From contig NZ_KB903813.1 in the NCBI RefSeq assembly GCF_000379825.1, positions 633,333 to 697,332 on the forward strand: DNA of 64,000 bases, read 5' to 3'. The notes beneath the pieces are model-generated. The model was given only the letters and a program-made list of their open reading frames with translations. It ran no database searches and was not told the origin of the DNA. Positions 35,193 to 43,142 of this stretch are shown here, in pieces. The stretch is from Longispora albida DSM 44784 (lineage in GTDB: Bacteria; Actinomycetota; Actinomycetes; Mycobacteriales; Micromonosporaceae). How positions within the stretch are numbered: position 1 is the stretch's first letter; each line of letters starts with the position of its first letter. A program made the position numbers and the translations under genes.

Positions 35193-35542
35193 TCTGCCGG
35201 GGTTCCCGGCTGATTTTCCGGGAGCCATTGTGCTCGGCGTGCTCACTGTGCGAAAACTTCCGTATGGCGGGCCGTAACGGATCGGCGGCCGCTTCGTTCA
35301 TCCCATCGTCCGGGCTGCACTGTGCCCGGAATTGATTCGCCCCTTTTCTGGTACCCCGGAAGTTGGGCCTATTTATCAGGTTCGGCTTGACGACGCACGC
35401 ATTACACGCGTGTAATTTCTCAGGGGACACTCAATTGTGATCCGGGATAAACGCAGCGAATAGGATCAACTACACAACAGGCCACCCGCGTGGGGGGTAC
35501 GCACCGGCTGGGACCGGCCGGGGCCGAGAAGGGGGCACGCTG
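35193..35542. promoter_or_regulatory. Long upstream region of whiB
   Basis: 350 bases without a gene. It holds a perfect 16-bp palindrome ATTACACGCGTGTAAT at 35401-35416, a GACAC at 35425 (the core recognised by WhiA-type regulators) and a -10 TAGGAT at 35461-35466. Such long leaders are common upstream of developmental whi genes. The palindrome has TTAC/GTAA halves like BldD sites but with a six-base rather than five-base gap. The first 200 bases show only short hairpins (GGGGTTCCC, CCGGG) and no clear terminator. Confidence 0.45.
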
Positions 35543-35800
35543 ATGGAGGACCAAGAGGTCATGACGGACCTCCTGGGGGACGCACCGGAGTGGCAGGAGC
35601 ACGCGCTCTGCGCCCAGACCGATCCGGAGGCGTTCTTCCCGGAAAAGGGCGGCTCGACCAGGGAGGCCAAGCGGATCTGCTCGCGCTGCGAGGTCAAGTC
35701 CGACTGCCTGGAGTACGCACTGTCGAAGGACGAGCGTTTCGGGATCTGGGGGGGTCTGTCGGAACGCGAGCGCCGCAAGCTCAAGCGCAAGGCGGTATGA
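35543..35800 (+). CDS. whiB: WhiB-family iron-sulfur transcription factor (WhiB/WhmD type)
   Basis: 85 residues. The four cluster ligands are Cys23, Cys46, Cys49 and Cys55; GIWGGLSERERRKLKRKAV is the glycine turn plus basic DNA-binding tail. WhiB proteins bind a 4Fe-4S cluster and the principal sigma factor; this subtype is essential for sporulation septation (Streptomyces WhiB) or division (mycobacterial WhiB2). Placement beside the zincin, DUF3499 and manB genes matches the M. tuberculosis whiB2 locus. Confidence 0.93.
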   Translation: MEDQEVMTDLLGDAPEWQEHALCAQTDPEAFFPEKGGSTREAKRICSRCEVKSDCLEYALSKDERFGIWGGLSERERRKLKRKAV

Positions 35801-35804
35801 GGCT

Positions 35805-36257
35805 TCAGTTCAGCTCTTCGGGGTCGACGCCCAGCAGATTCGCCAGCTGCTCGATGACCACGTTGCTGATCAGGTCCGCGAGGTCTTCCCGGTCGACGGC
35901 CCGGAACTCCAGCGGGCGGCGGTACAGCACGATCCGGGGCGGCACCGGCTGCCGTCCCGGCCGGCCCGGCAGCAGCCGTGCCAGCGGCACCTCGCCGTCC
36001 TCCAGGACGTCGGTGTCGTAGACGTTCAGATCCGGCGGCACGTCCTCCACCGCGAACTCGACATTCGCCAGCTCGTCAGCCCAGCGCCGTTCCAGCCCCT
36101 CGACGGCGTCCAGGATGAGATCGTCGAAGATGTCCCGCCGGGTCCGGAACAGCGGCACGGAGGCCGGCACCAGGCGGCCCCTCAGGCCTCGGCCCCGCCG
36201 ATCCCGGTGGTGCCGGGGTGCGCGCGGTGTGCTGTTGGTCGGCGGCGGGCTCGTCAC
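35805..36257 (-). CDS. Metallopeptidase-family (zincin-like) protein without HExxH
   Basis: 150 residues. A basic disordered N-terminus is followed by FDDLILDAVEGLERRWADELANVEFAVEDVPPD and PRIVLYRRPLEFRA, matching the actinobacterial minimal zincin family (PF06262-like). The catalytic helix usually written HExxH here reads VIEQLANLLGV, so zinc ligands are absent and peptidase activity is unlikely. GTG 36257 has TAGTGT seven bases upstream, so it is probably leaderless. It converges with whiB four bases apart. Confidence 0.75.
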   Translation of the reverse strand: MTSPPPTNSTPRAPRHHRDRRGRGLRGRLVPASVPLFRTRRDIFDDLILDAVEGLERRWADELANVEFAVEDVPPDLNVYDTDVLEDGEVPLARLLPGRPGRQPVPPRIVLYRRPLEFRAVDREDLADLISNVVIEQLANLLGVDPEELN

Positions 36258-36450
36258 GAGCCCTACACTAGCCGGTCACGCGCAGATCTTGGCGTATCGA
36301 GCCGCCGGCGTCACCCGGGCGCCCAATCCATGATCAACTCGGCGGAATCCGGCGCGCCGCTACCCCGTTGCGCGTGAGTGATACCGCCGGGTCGGCGTGT
36401 CGTGCCGGTTTGGGGATGACGGGAGCCAGAAGGGGTAGTACCGTGCCGCC

Positions 36451-36822
36451 GTGAGGTCACCACGGCGTTGCTCCCGTAATGGCTGCCGCAATCAGGCGGT
36501 GGCCACGCTGACCTACGTGTACGCCGACTCGACGGCCGTGGTCGGGCCGCTTTCTGGCGTCGCGGAGCCGCACTCCTACGACCTGTGCGAGCAGCATGCC
36601 CGGAGCCTCACCGCGCCACGGGGCTGGGATCTGGTCCGGCACGAGGGCGACTTCGAGCTTCCCCCGCCGACCAGCGACGACCTGGTCGCGCTGGCCGAGG
36701 CGGTCAGGGAGGCCGGGCGCGGCGAGCAGCAGACCCTCCCGCTTCCCCTGCCGGAGCCCAGTGAGCCTGCGGGCCGTGGCGTCGGCCGCCGAGGGCACCT
36801 ACGCGTCATCCCCCCTTCTTGA
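36451..36822 (+). CDS. DUF3499 family protein
   Basis: 123 residues. CSRNGCRNQAVATLTYVYADSTAVVGPL and YDLCEQHARSLTAPRGWDLVRHE define DUF3499; the CxxxxC pair, the later Cys and HIS could bind a metal. The family is restricted to actinobacteria, is always near whiB2 and manB, and its function is unknown. GTG 36451 is preceded by TACCGT with a six-base gap, implying a leaderless mRNA. Repeat copy C follows ten bases after the stop. Confidence 0.88.
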   Translation: MRSPRRCSRNGCRNQAVATLTYVYADSTAVVGPLSGVAEPHSYDLCEQHARSLTAPRGWDLVRHEGDFELPPPTSDDLVALAEAVREAGRGEQQTLPLPLPEPSEPAGRGVGRRGHLRVIPPS

Positions 36823-36831
36823 CCGTTTGGA

Positions 36832-36972
36832 CCCGGTGTGGACGACGCTGGACTGCGCATGGAGAACGTCCGCATACAACACCGGTATGCGGGCGTTCTC
36901 TATGCTTGCCAGCCCCGCCCACACCGGGCCACTTCGGGTTAGATCAAGGGCGAAGAGCTAAGAGCTAAGAGC
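36832..36972 (+). repeat. AACACCG-loop structured repeat, copy C
   Basis: Outer stem CCCGGTGTGG/CCACACCGGG (36832, 36919) differs from copies B and D yet still pairs. The inner stem 36857-36905 has two single mismatches and a GCATAC-AACACCG-GTATGC tip. GGACTGCGC before and GCTTGCCAG after the inner stem match copy B. The tail TTAGATCAAGG runs into three copies of AGCTAAG. Confidence 0.8.
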
Positions 36973-37012
36973 TAGTTCAACTGCTGTTTGTGCTGCGTAC
37001 GCCTAGGATTTC

Positions 37013-37030
37013 ATGATCAATTGATCGTGG
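37013..37030. promoter_or_regulatory. Palindrome upstream of orphan gene
   Basis: CATGATCAATTGATCGTG: a perfect 12-bp core GATCAATTGATC with partly matching flanks, seven bases before the start of the gene at 37037. A repressor site overlapping the translation start region is plausible. Confidence 0.35.
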
Positions 37031-37036
37031 GCTTGA

Positions 37037-39310
37037 GTGGTGTTCGTCGATACACTGGCCACTGTGGAGAACGGGTGGCTCGACGCGGTGGAGGCGTATG
37101 TCGGTGACACCGGCGACCCTCGGCCCCTGCGGGACTGGCTCGATCGGCACGGGCTCGAGCCGGCCCGGCTCGACCGGATGCCACAGTGGAGCACGATCAA
37201 GGCCGAGGCGGTCGGCCGGACCGGCGGCGCCCGGCACACCGACACCCACGTCGACAACTGGGTGGCCAGGGCTGTGCACGCGGCGGCGGCCATCCCAGGC
37301 GGCAACGTGGTCCTCACGCTCTACATCGCCGCCGTGTGCGCGGAGGCCCTGGAGCGCAGCTACCACCACGACCGCATCCTCACCGTCATCACGGCCGCCC
37401 AGCGCGCTGTCCGGGTCGCCGACGAGATCACGCCGGCCGTGCTGCGCCAGCTCGACTCGCTGCGGTACGAGATCGAGGTCGAGCGGGCGCTGATATGCGC
37501 GGCCCCGATGGCGTGCGTCCGGCCGGCCGAGCAGGTGCTCGTGGTCGCCAGGCGGGCCCAGGCCGACGCCACGGCGCTGGCGTCGATCTGCCCCCCGATC
37601 GCCAGGTACCTGGGCAGGCTCGCGACCGCGAGGACCGCCTACTACCGGGGCGTCGTCGCCGCTGCCCGCGCCGTGGCCGGCTACGAGGTGAGCGGCCGGG
37701 CGGCCCTGCCGAAGCTGCGCCGGGCCATCGAGGTGCTCCGGGAGGCCGAGGGCAGTGACGCCGTGAACCAGACGGCGGACACGAGTGAGCTCCGTGCCCA
37801 CCGGCGGAGCCTCCAGCGCCTCGCCGACGCGGCCGGGGAGGAGTGGCTGGTCGTCGAGCAGGGCAAGATCGTTTATGTGTACCCGTTCGCGGTGCGCGGC
37901 GCGCCCGACGCCCTCGTGGTGCAGGCCGCCCGCCGCCACGGCCGGGGCTGGACGCTGGCCGGGCAGCCCGTGCGGTGGATGCGGGACTTCCTGCCGATCG
38001 ACGACACCTGGGAGGGCGCGACGCGCAGGCGGTACGACGGCCTGGTCCTGGAGCTACCGGACCTGATCGTCACGACCGCCGACGGCAAGGCCCGCGGCCC
38101 GTTCCGCGTGGAGCTGCGCTTCTCGAATCTCGGCAACCACTACCTGCGGGTCGAGACAGCGCTGAACGGTGCCCGGCCCCCGGACCTCTACGAGTACCTG
38201 CACCGCGCGGCCCCCGAGCACGGGCTGGAGACGCTCACCGGTGTCGGCGAGCCGGTGAACCTGGCCGGGCACGTCGGCGCCATCCTCCGTCACCTCGGTC
38301 AGCGCCTCGTGCTCGCGATCGCCGACGATCCGCAGCTCCGGGACCCGCTGGAGCAGGCCGGCCGCCCGCTGAGCCGGGTCGTGGTCCAGGCCCGCCCCGA
38401 CCTGTTCCACGTCGTGGTGTCGGTGTGGGACGCCTCGCTGGCCGCGGGGCCGGGTGCGGACGCCCCTCGGGTGAGAGCCGGCGGCGTCGGCGAGCTGCGG
38501 CACGCGGTGGGGTGGCCGGTGCTGTGCCACCCGGTACCGGAGGCGACGTACGCCCTCGCCGAATGGTCCCGCTACAGCCCCTCGGCCACCCGGAACGCGC
38601 TGCACGGCCTGACACTGGCCAGTGAGCACGTGATGGCGACCCTGAACACGACGGTGCTGGTGATGCTCGGCACGCCCACGTTCATGATCACTCCGCTGGA
38701 GACGATGGCGGAGTTCACGGCCTCGCTGGAGGGGCTGATCGGAGCGTGGCGCGGCAGGATCGCCGAGTACCGCAGAAAGCTCGTCGAGGCGATGGACCAG
38801 GCCGAACTCGCCGTGGCGACCGGCCGTCAGGACGGGGTGGCCGCGAACCTCCGCGAGATCCAGAACCAGCAGCTCGTCCTGCAGCGGCTGGTCGCCGAGG
38901 CCCAGTCCCTCCTCATGCACCTGTTCGGCCCGACCCTGGTCAGCACCGAGGTGCAGCGCGAGATCCTCGACCGGCTGGCCGAGGCGACCGGGGTCAACCG
39001 GCTGCGGGCCGACCTGCACGAACAGCTCGACCAGGCCAGCAGCGGCCGGGCGGAGGCCGTGATCGACGCGCTGGCCCGCGTCCACGAGCAGCGGACCCGC
39101 GAGGCCGCAGCCCGGCGGGACAACCGGCAGCGGATCGTGGTCGAGGCCTTCGCGTGGGTGTTCGGAGCCGGCAGCCTGAGCGGCGTGATCCAGGTGCTCC
39201 AGGACGCGGCCTGGCTCAGCCACGCCGAGTCGGTGCGCTGGTCACTGGGCACACTGGCCCTGGGAGGCGCCGGCTGCGTCCGGGCACTGGTGAGGATGTT
39301 CCGGTACTGA
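37037..39310 (+). CDS. Large unrecognised protein with C-terminal membrane hairpin
   Basis: 757 residues from GTG 37037 (GTG 37061, MENGWLDAV, is an alternative). No family was recognised. About 1-260 is helical and Ala-rich. The middle region (about 265-530) is mixed alpha/beta with several Trp/Tyr strands. From about 570 a long amphipathic helical stalk with repeated Arg/Glu/Gln heptads leads to two hydrophobic segments near 700-755. A helical stalk plus two TM helices resembles CorA-like proteins, but the GMN signature is absent. It interrupts the conserved DUF3499-manB order and is flanked by repeat copy C, a short palindrome and a 42-bp palindrome, so it looks acquired. Confidence 0.7.
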   Translation: MVFVDTLATVENGWLDAVEAYVGDTGDPRPLRDWLDRHGLEPARLDRMPQWSTIKAEAVGRTGGARHTDTHVDNWVARAVHAAAAIPGGNVVLTLYIAAVCAEALERSYHHDRILTVITAAQRAVRVADEITPAVLRQLDSLRYEIEVERALICAAPMACVRPAEQVLVVARRAQADATALASICPPIARYLGRLATARTAYYRGVVAAARAVAGYEVSGRAALPKLRRAIEVLREAEGSDAVNQTADTSELRAHRRSLQRLADAAGEEWLVVEQGKIVYVYPFAVRGAPDALVVQAARRHGRGWTLAGQPVRWMRDFLPIDDTWEGATRRRYDGLVLELPDLIVTTADGKARGPFRVELRFSNLGNHYLRVETALNGARPPDLYEYLHRAAPEHGLETLTGVGEPVNLAGHVGAILRHLGQRLVLAIADDPQLRDPLEQAGRPLSRVVVQARPDLFHVVVSVWDASLAAGPGADAPRVRAGGVGELRHAVGWPVLCHPVPEATYALAEWSRYSPSATRNALHGLTLASEHVMATLNTTVLVMLGTPTFMITPLETMAEFTASLEGLIGAWRGRIAEYRRKLVEAMDQAELAVATGRQDGVAANLREIQNQQLVLQRLVAEAQSLLMHLFGPTLVSTEVQREILDRLAEATGVNRLRADLHEQLDQASSGRAEAVIDALARVHEQRTREAAARRDNRQRIVVEAFAWVFGAGSLSGVIQVLQDAAWLSHAESVRWSLGTLALGGAGCVRALVRMFRY

Positions 39311-39315
39311 AGATC

Positions 39316-39357
39316 GTGGGACCCCTCATGCTGCTATAGCAGCATGAGGGGTCCCAC
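39316..39357. terminator. Perfect 42-bp palindrome
   Basis: 21 bases mirror the next 21 with no spacer (GTGGGACCCCTC... GAGGGGTCCCAC, centre CTATAG), starting six bases after the stop of the orphan gene. In RNA it forms a very stable hairpin. There is no T run, so termination is likely but not proven. Confidence 0.6.
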
Positions 39358-39376
39358 ACCCAGGCAGACTGGGCGG

Positions 39377-40033
39377 ATGGAGATCATCGCCGTGCGCGGG
39401 CCTGACCGGCTCATCGACCAGTTCTTCCACGAGGTACTCGCGCCGTCGTTCCCGCCGGACGAGCTGGGCACTGTGGAGGGCCTGAACGACCCGGGACGGC
39501 TGGTCCGGCTGGCCGTCGACGCCGGCGGGCAGGTACTGGGCGGCGCGGTGGGGGACTGGGATCCGGACACCCGCGTGCTCCTGCTGTCGTTCCTGGCGAT
39601 CCGGCCGGGGGTACGGGGCGGCGGGCTCGGCGGAAGGATCCTGGACGACGCGCTGGAGGCCTGGCGGTCCGGGTACGAGCCGTGCGTGATCCTCGCCGAG
39701 GTCGAGGACCCGGCCGTCCACAGTGGGAACGAGTCCCACGGCAACCCGGAGGCGCGGCTGCGCTTCTACCGGCGCCGGGGCGCGCGGGCGCTCGACCTGC
39801 CGTACTTCCAGCCGGCGCTCGGGCCGGGACACAGCCGGGTACCGGGGCTGCTGCTCATGGTCCTGCACAGCGCGCCGGAGTTCCACACGTCGCCGGATGC
39901 CATCGCGGCCGGTCCGCTCCGGTCCTTTCTGGAGAGTTACCAGCTGGAGGAAGAGGGGCAGATCGGTACCGACCCGGACTCCCTGGCCCTGTGGGCGGCC
40001 CTGGAACGACCGGGCGGCGTACCGCTGCGCTAG
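39377..40033 (+). CDS. GNAT-family acetyltransferase
   Basis: 218 residues with a GNAT acetyl-CoA site: FLAIRPGVRGGGLGGRILDDAL is motif A (R/QxxGxG/A), and EARLRFYRRRGAR is the motif B helix. Substrate unknown. ATG 39377 has no strong Shine-Dalgarno sequence; CAGACT lies six bases upstream, suggesting leaderless translation. It is followed 20 bases later by aldehyde dehydrogenase. Confidence 0.82.
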   Translation: MEIIAVRGPDRLIDQFFHEVLAPSFPPDELGTVEGLNDPGRLVRLAVDAGGQVLGGAVGDWDPDTRVLLLSFLAIRPGVRGGGLGGRILDDALEAWRSGYEPCVILAEVEDPAVHSGNESHGNPEARLRFYRRRGARALDLPYFQPALGPGHSRVPGLLLMVLHSAPEFHTSPDAIAAGPLRSFLESYQLEEEGQIGTDPDSLALWAALERPGGVPLR

Positions 40034-40053
40034 CCCCGGGGGAGAATGGAACC

Positions 40054-41451
40054 GTGGACGCCTACTGCTTCGTGGCTGGCCGGCGGGCCGTCACCGCCGG
40101 AACCCTGGACGTGTTCAGCCCCGGGGACGGAAGGCTCGTCGGCCGCGCCGGCGTACCAGATGAGGATCAGGTCGAAGCGGCGGTGGCTGCCGCTGCGGCG
40201 GTGGCCGACGAATATGCCGCCCTGCCCGCCCACGCGCGTGCCGCAGCGCTCGATCACGTCTCGCGGCGGCTCGCTGAGCGGGCCGAGGAGGTCGCCGCGC
40301 TGATCTCCGCCGAGAACGGCAAACCGATCAAGTGGGCACGGGTCGAGACAAGTCGCGCGATTTCCACCTTCCGGTGGGCCGCCGAGGAGGCGCGCCGGTT
40401 CGGCGGGGAGTTCCAGCGGCTCGACACCGATCCGAACGCGACCGGCAGGGCCGCGCTGATCCGGCGCTTCCCGCGCGGCCCCGTGCTGGGCATCGCGCCC
40501 TTCAACTTCCCGCTGAACCTGGTCGCGCACAAGGTCGCGCCCGCCCTGGCTGTCGGCGCGCCGATCATTGTCAAGCCAGCCCCGGCCACCCCGCTGTCCG
40601 CGCTGCTGCTCGGCGGCATCCTCGCGGAGACCGAGCTGCCCGAAGGCGCCTGGTCTGTGCTCCCTGTCCCGAACGACCGGATGGAGCCGCTGGTCGCCGA
40701 CCTCCGGCTGCCGGTCGTGTCCTTCACCGGTTCCGTGCCGGTGGGCTGGTCGATCGCCGAGGCGGTGCCGCGCAAGCACGTGACGCTGGAGCTGGGCGGC
40801 AACGCCGCGGCCGTCGTCTGTCCCGACTGGACCGACCTGGAGTTCGCCGCGCAGCGGATCGCGCTGTTCAGCAACTACCAGGCCGGTCAGTCCTGCATCG
40901 CCGTCCAGCGCGTGCTGGTCGCCAGATCGGTCTTCGACGATTTCGTACCCCTGCTCAAGGCGGAGATCGCCGCCCTGGACCTCGCCGAGGACGTCGGCCC
41001 GGTCATCAACGACGCCGCGGCGGAGCGGATCAGCGGCTGGGTCGCGAAGTCCGGCGGCGAGATCCTGGCCGGCGGCGGGCGGGACGGCAGGCTCGTCGAG
41101 CCGACCGTGATCGCCAACCCGGACCCGGCGGCGGAGGTCCTCACCGAGGAGGTTTTCGGGCCGGTGCTCACCGTGCAGGCCTTCGACACCGTGGACGAGG
41201 CGTTCGGCATGGTCAACGACTCGGCCTTCGGGCTCCAGGCCGGCGTGTTCACCCGTGACCTGCCGACGGCCTTCGCCGCGCACCGCGCCCTGCGGGTCGG
41301 CGGCGTGATCGTCGGAGACGTGCCGAGCTTCCGCGCCGACCAGATGCCCTACGGCGGGCAGAAGGCCTCCGGCACGGGACGGGAGGGGGTGCGCAGCGCG
41401 ATGGAGGACTACACGGAGCAGCGCGTCCTTGTCCTGGGTGCCCTCGGGTAG
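40054..41451 (+). CDS. Aldehyde dehydrogenase family protein
   Basis: 465 residues. Catalytic Glu in VTLELGGN and nucleophile Cys in AGQSCIAVQR are both present, as are the NAD-site SFTGSVPVG and EEVFGPVLTV. It oxidises an aldehyde to an acid with NAD(P)+; substrate not predictable. GTG 40054 follows GGGGGAGAA. The stop TAG (41449) forms the first bases of a TAGGCT -10 for manB. Confidence 0.9.
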   Translation: MDAYCFVAGRRAVTAGTLDVFSPGDGRLVGRAGVPDEDQVEAAVAAAAAVADEYAALPAHARAAALDHVSRRLAERAEEVAALISAENGKPIKWARVETSRAISTFRWAAEEARRFGGEFQRLDTDPNATGRAALIRRFPRGPVLGIAPFNFPLNLVAHKVAPALAVGAPIIVKPAPATPLSALLLGGILAETELPEGAWSVLPVPNDRMEPLVADLRLPVVSFTGSVPVGWSIAEAVPRKHVTLELGGNAAAVVCPDWTDLEFAAQRIALFSNYQAGQSCIAVQRVLVARSVFDDFVPLLKAEIAALDLAEDVGPVINDAAAERISGWVAKSGGEILAGGGRDGRLVEPTVIANPDPAAEVLTEEVFGPVLTVQAFDTVDEAFGMVNDSAFGLQAGVFTRDLPTAFAAHRALRVGGVIVGDVPSFRADQMPYGGQKASGTGREGVRSAMEDYTEQRVLVLGALG

Positions 41452-41467
41452 GCTGCCCATTCGGTGT

Positions 41468-41503
41468 AATTCCCGCTGACCCTGAAATTCTCGCTGACCC
41501 TGA
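41468..41503 (+). repeat. 18-bp tandem duplication upstream of manB
   Basis: AATTCCCGCTGACCCTGA is followed directly by AATTCTCGCTGACCCTGA (one difference). It lies in the leader of manB between the -10 box and the start. Confidence 0.8.
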
Positions 41504-41517
41504 TGGGAGCACTCGCG

Positions 41518-42894
41518 GTGTCGGATCTGGCCAGCATCGTCAAGGCGTACGACGTCCGGGGGACCGTACCCGACCAGCTCAACCCGGAGGTCGCCCGGGC
41601 ACTCGGCGCGGCGTTCGTGCAGGTGCTGGCCGCTGACGCCCCGGTGCACCAGATCATCGTCGGGTACGACATGCGCCCGTCGTCGCCCGAGCTGGCCGCG
41701 GCCTTCGCGCTCGGCGCCACCGCGCTCGGGGTCGACGTCGTGGACGCCGGCCTGTGTTCCACCGACGAGCTGTACTTCGGCTCCGGCTTCCTCGGCCTGC
41801 CGGGGGTCATGCTCACGGCGAGTCACAATCCGGCCCAGTACAACGGGCTGAAGATGTGCCGGTCCGGCGCAAAGCCGATCGGGCAGGACAGCGGGCTCCG
41901 GGCGATCCGGGACGCCGCGCAGGCCATCCTGGACAGTGGCGAGTACCCGCAGCTGCACGGCCGCAGCGGCGAGGTCCGCCAGCAGGACCTGCTCGCCGAC
42001 TACGCCGCCCACCTGCGCAACCTGGTCGACCTGTCGAGGATCCGGCCGCTGAAGGTCGTCGTGGACGCCGGAAACGGCATGGCAGGGCACACCGTCCCCG
42101 CCGTGCTGGGCGAGGGCTCCGGCCTGCCGATCGACCTCGTCCCGATGTACTTCGAGCTGGACGGCACGTTCCCCAACCACGAGGCCAACCCGCTGGAGCC
42201 CGCCAACCTGGTCGACCTCCAGGCGAAGGTCCGCGAGACCGGTGCCGACATCGGCCTGGCCTTCGACGGCGACGCCGACCGCTGCTTCGTGATCGACGGC
42301 TTTGGCGACCCGGTGTCCCCGTCGGCGGTCACCGCGCTGGTCGCCTCCCGCGAGCTGGCCAAGAACCCCGGCGCCACGATCATCCACAACCTGATCACGT
42401 CGAAGGCCGTGCCGGAGATCGTCTCGGAACGGGGCGGCATCCCGGTCCGTACCCGGGTCGGGCACTCCTTCATCAAGGAGGAGATGGCCCGCAGCGGTGC
42501 CGTCTTCGGCGGCGAGCACTCCGCGCACTACTACTTCCGGAGCTTCTGGGGTGCCGACACCGGCATGCTGGCCGCCATGCACGTCCTCGCGGCGCTCGGC
42601 GAGTCCGAGGTGCCGCTGGCCGAGCTGGGCCGGGAGTACGAGCGCTACGTGTCCTCCGGCGAGATCAACTCGACGGTCGCCGACGCGGCCGGCAAGATCG
42701 CGCAGCTCGTGTCCGTGTACCACAAGGCGGAGCAGGACACCCTGGACGGACTGACGATCACCTTCGCCGACGGCGCCTGGCTCAACGTCCGCCCCTCGAA
42801 CACCGAGCCGCTCCTGCGGCTGAACGTCGAAGCACCGACGGCCGAACGGATGGCCGAGGTCCGCGACGAGGCCCTGGCCATCATTCGCGGTTAG
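41518..42894 (+). CDS. manB: Phosphomannomutase/phosphoglucomutase
   Basis: 458 residues. TASHNPAQYNGLK holds the phospho-Ser102; FDGDADRC binds Mg; GGEHSAHYYFR and RPSNTEPLLRL are the sugar- and phosphate-binding loops. It interconverts mannose-6-P and mannose-1-P (and often glucose phosphates), feeding manC. GTG 41518 is favoured because GGGAG lies nine bases upstream; ATG 41503 would give five extra residues. First gene of manB-trm112-SIS-CDF-manA. Confidence 0.93.
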   Translation: MSDLASIVKAYDVRGTVPDQLNPEVARALGAAFVQVLAADAPVHQIIVGYDMRPSSPELAAAFALGATALGVDVVDAGLCSTDELYFGSGFLGLPGVMLTASHNPAQYNGLKMCRSGAKPIGQDSGLRAIRDAAQAILDSGEYPQLHGRSGEVRQQDLLADYAAHLRNLVDLSRIRPLKVVVDAGNGMAGHTVPAVLGEGSGLPIDLVPMYFELDGTFPNHEANPLEPANLVDLQAKVRETGADIGLAFDGDADRCFVIDGFGDPVSPSAVTALVASRELAKNPGATIIHNLITSKAVPEIVSERGGIPVRTRVGHSFIKEEMARSGAVFGGEHSAHYYFRSFWGADTGMLAAMHVLAALGESEVPLAELGREYERYVSSGEINSTVADAAGKIAQLVSVYHKAEQDTLDGLTITFADGAWLNVRPSNTEPLLRLNVEAPTAERMAEVRDEALAIIRG

Positions 42895-42925
42895 TCCCGA
42901 CCAGGCATCCGCGGTTAGTCCCCGA
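42882..42925 (+). repeat. Short duplication of manB 3' end
   Basis: CATTCGCGGTTAGTCCCGA (42882, containing the manB stop) recurs as CATCCGCGGTTAGTCCCCGA (42906). A small tandem copy of a gene's stop-codon region. Confidence 0.7.
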
Positions 42926-42947
42926 AAGCAGCTTAAGGAGCCCAGCA

Positions 42948-43142
42948 ATGACGATCGACGCCCAGTTGCTCGAGATCCTCGCCTGCCCGGACACCCACCA
43001 CGCCCCGCTCAGCCACGACGCGGCCGCCGGGACGCTGACCTGCACCGAGTGCGGCCGGATCTTCCCCATCCGGGACGGCATCCCCGTCCTGCTGCTCGAC
43101 GAGGCGACCCTGCCCGCCTCCGGTGACGCGGAGCGGTCGTGA
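42948..43142 (+). CDS. Trm112-family small zinc-ribbon-like protein
   Basis: 64 residues; AAGGAG precedes ATG 42948. LLEILACPDTHHAPL and CTECGRIFPIRDGIPVLL match the Trm112 family, small activators of methyltransferases. Of the usual four cysteines only three remain (Cys13, Cys32, Cys35), the second of the first pair being replaced. Its stop overlaps the SIS gene start (GTGA). In actinobacteria it sits between manB and the SIS isomerase. Confidence 0.85.
   Translation: MTIDAQLLEILACPDTHHAPLSHDAAAGTLTCTECGRIFPIRDGIPVLLLDEATLPASGDAERS

Noticed and set aside
35401-35416. BldD site upstream of whiB
   Set aside because: The halves TTAC/GTAA fit but the spacing is six rather than five bases, so it is reported only as a palindrome.
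40030-42948. Very long open frame on the minus strand opposite aldehyde dehydrogenase and manB
   Set aside because: It is antisense to two clear enzymes with intact active sites; GC-rich third positions keep such antisense frames open. No ribosome site or protein family.
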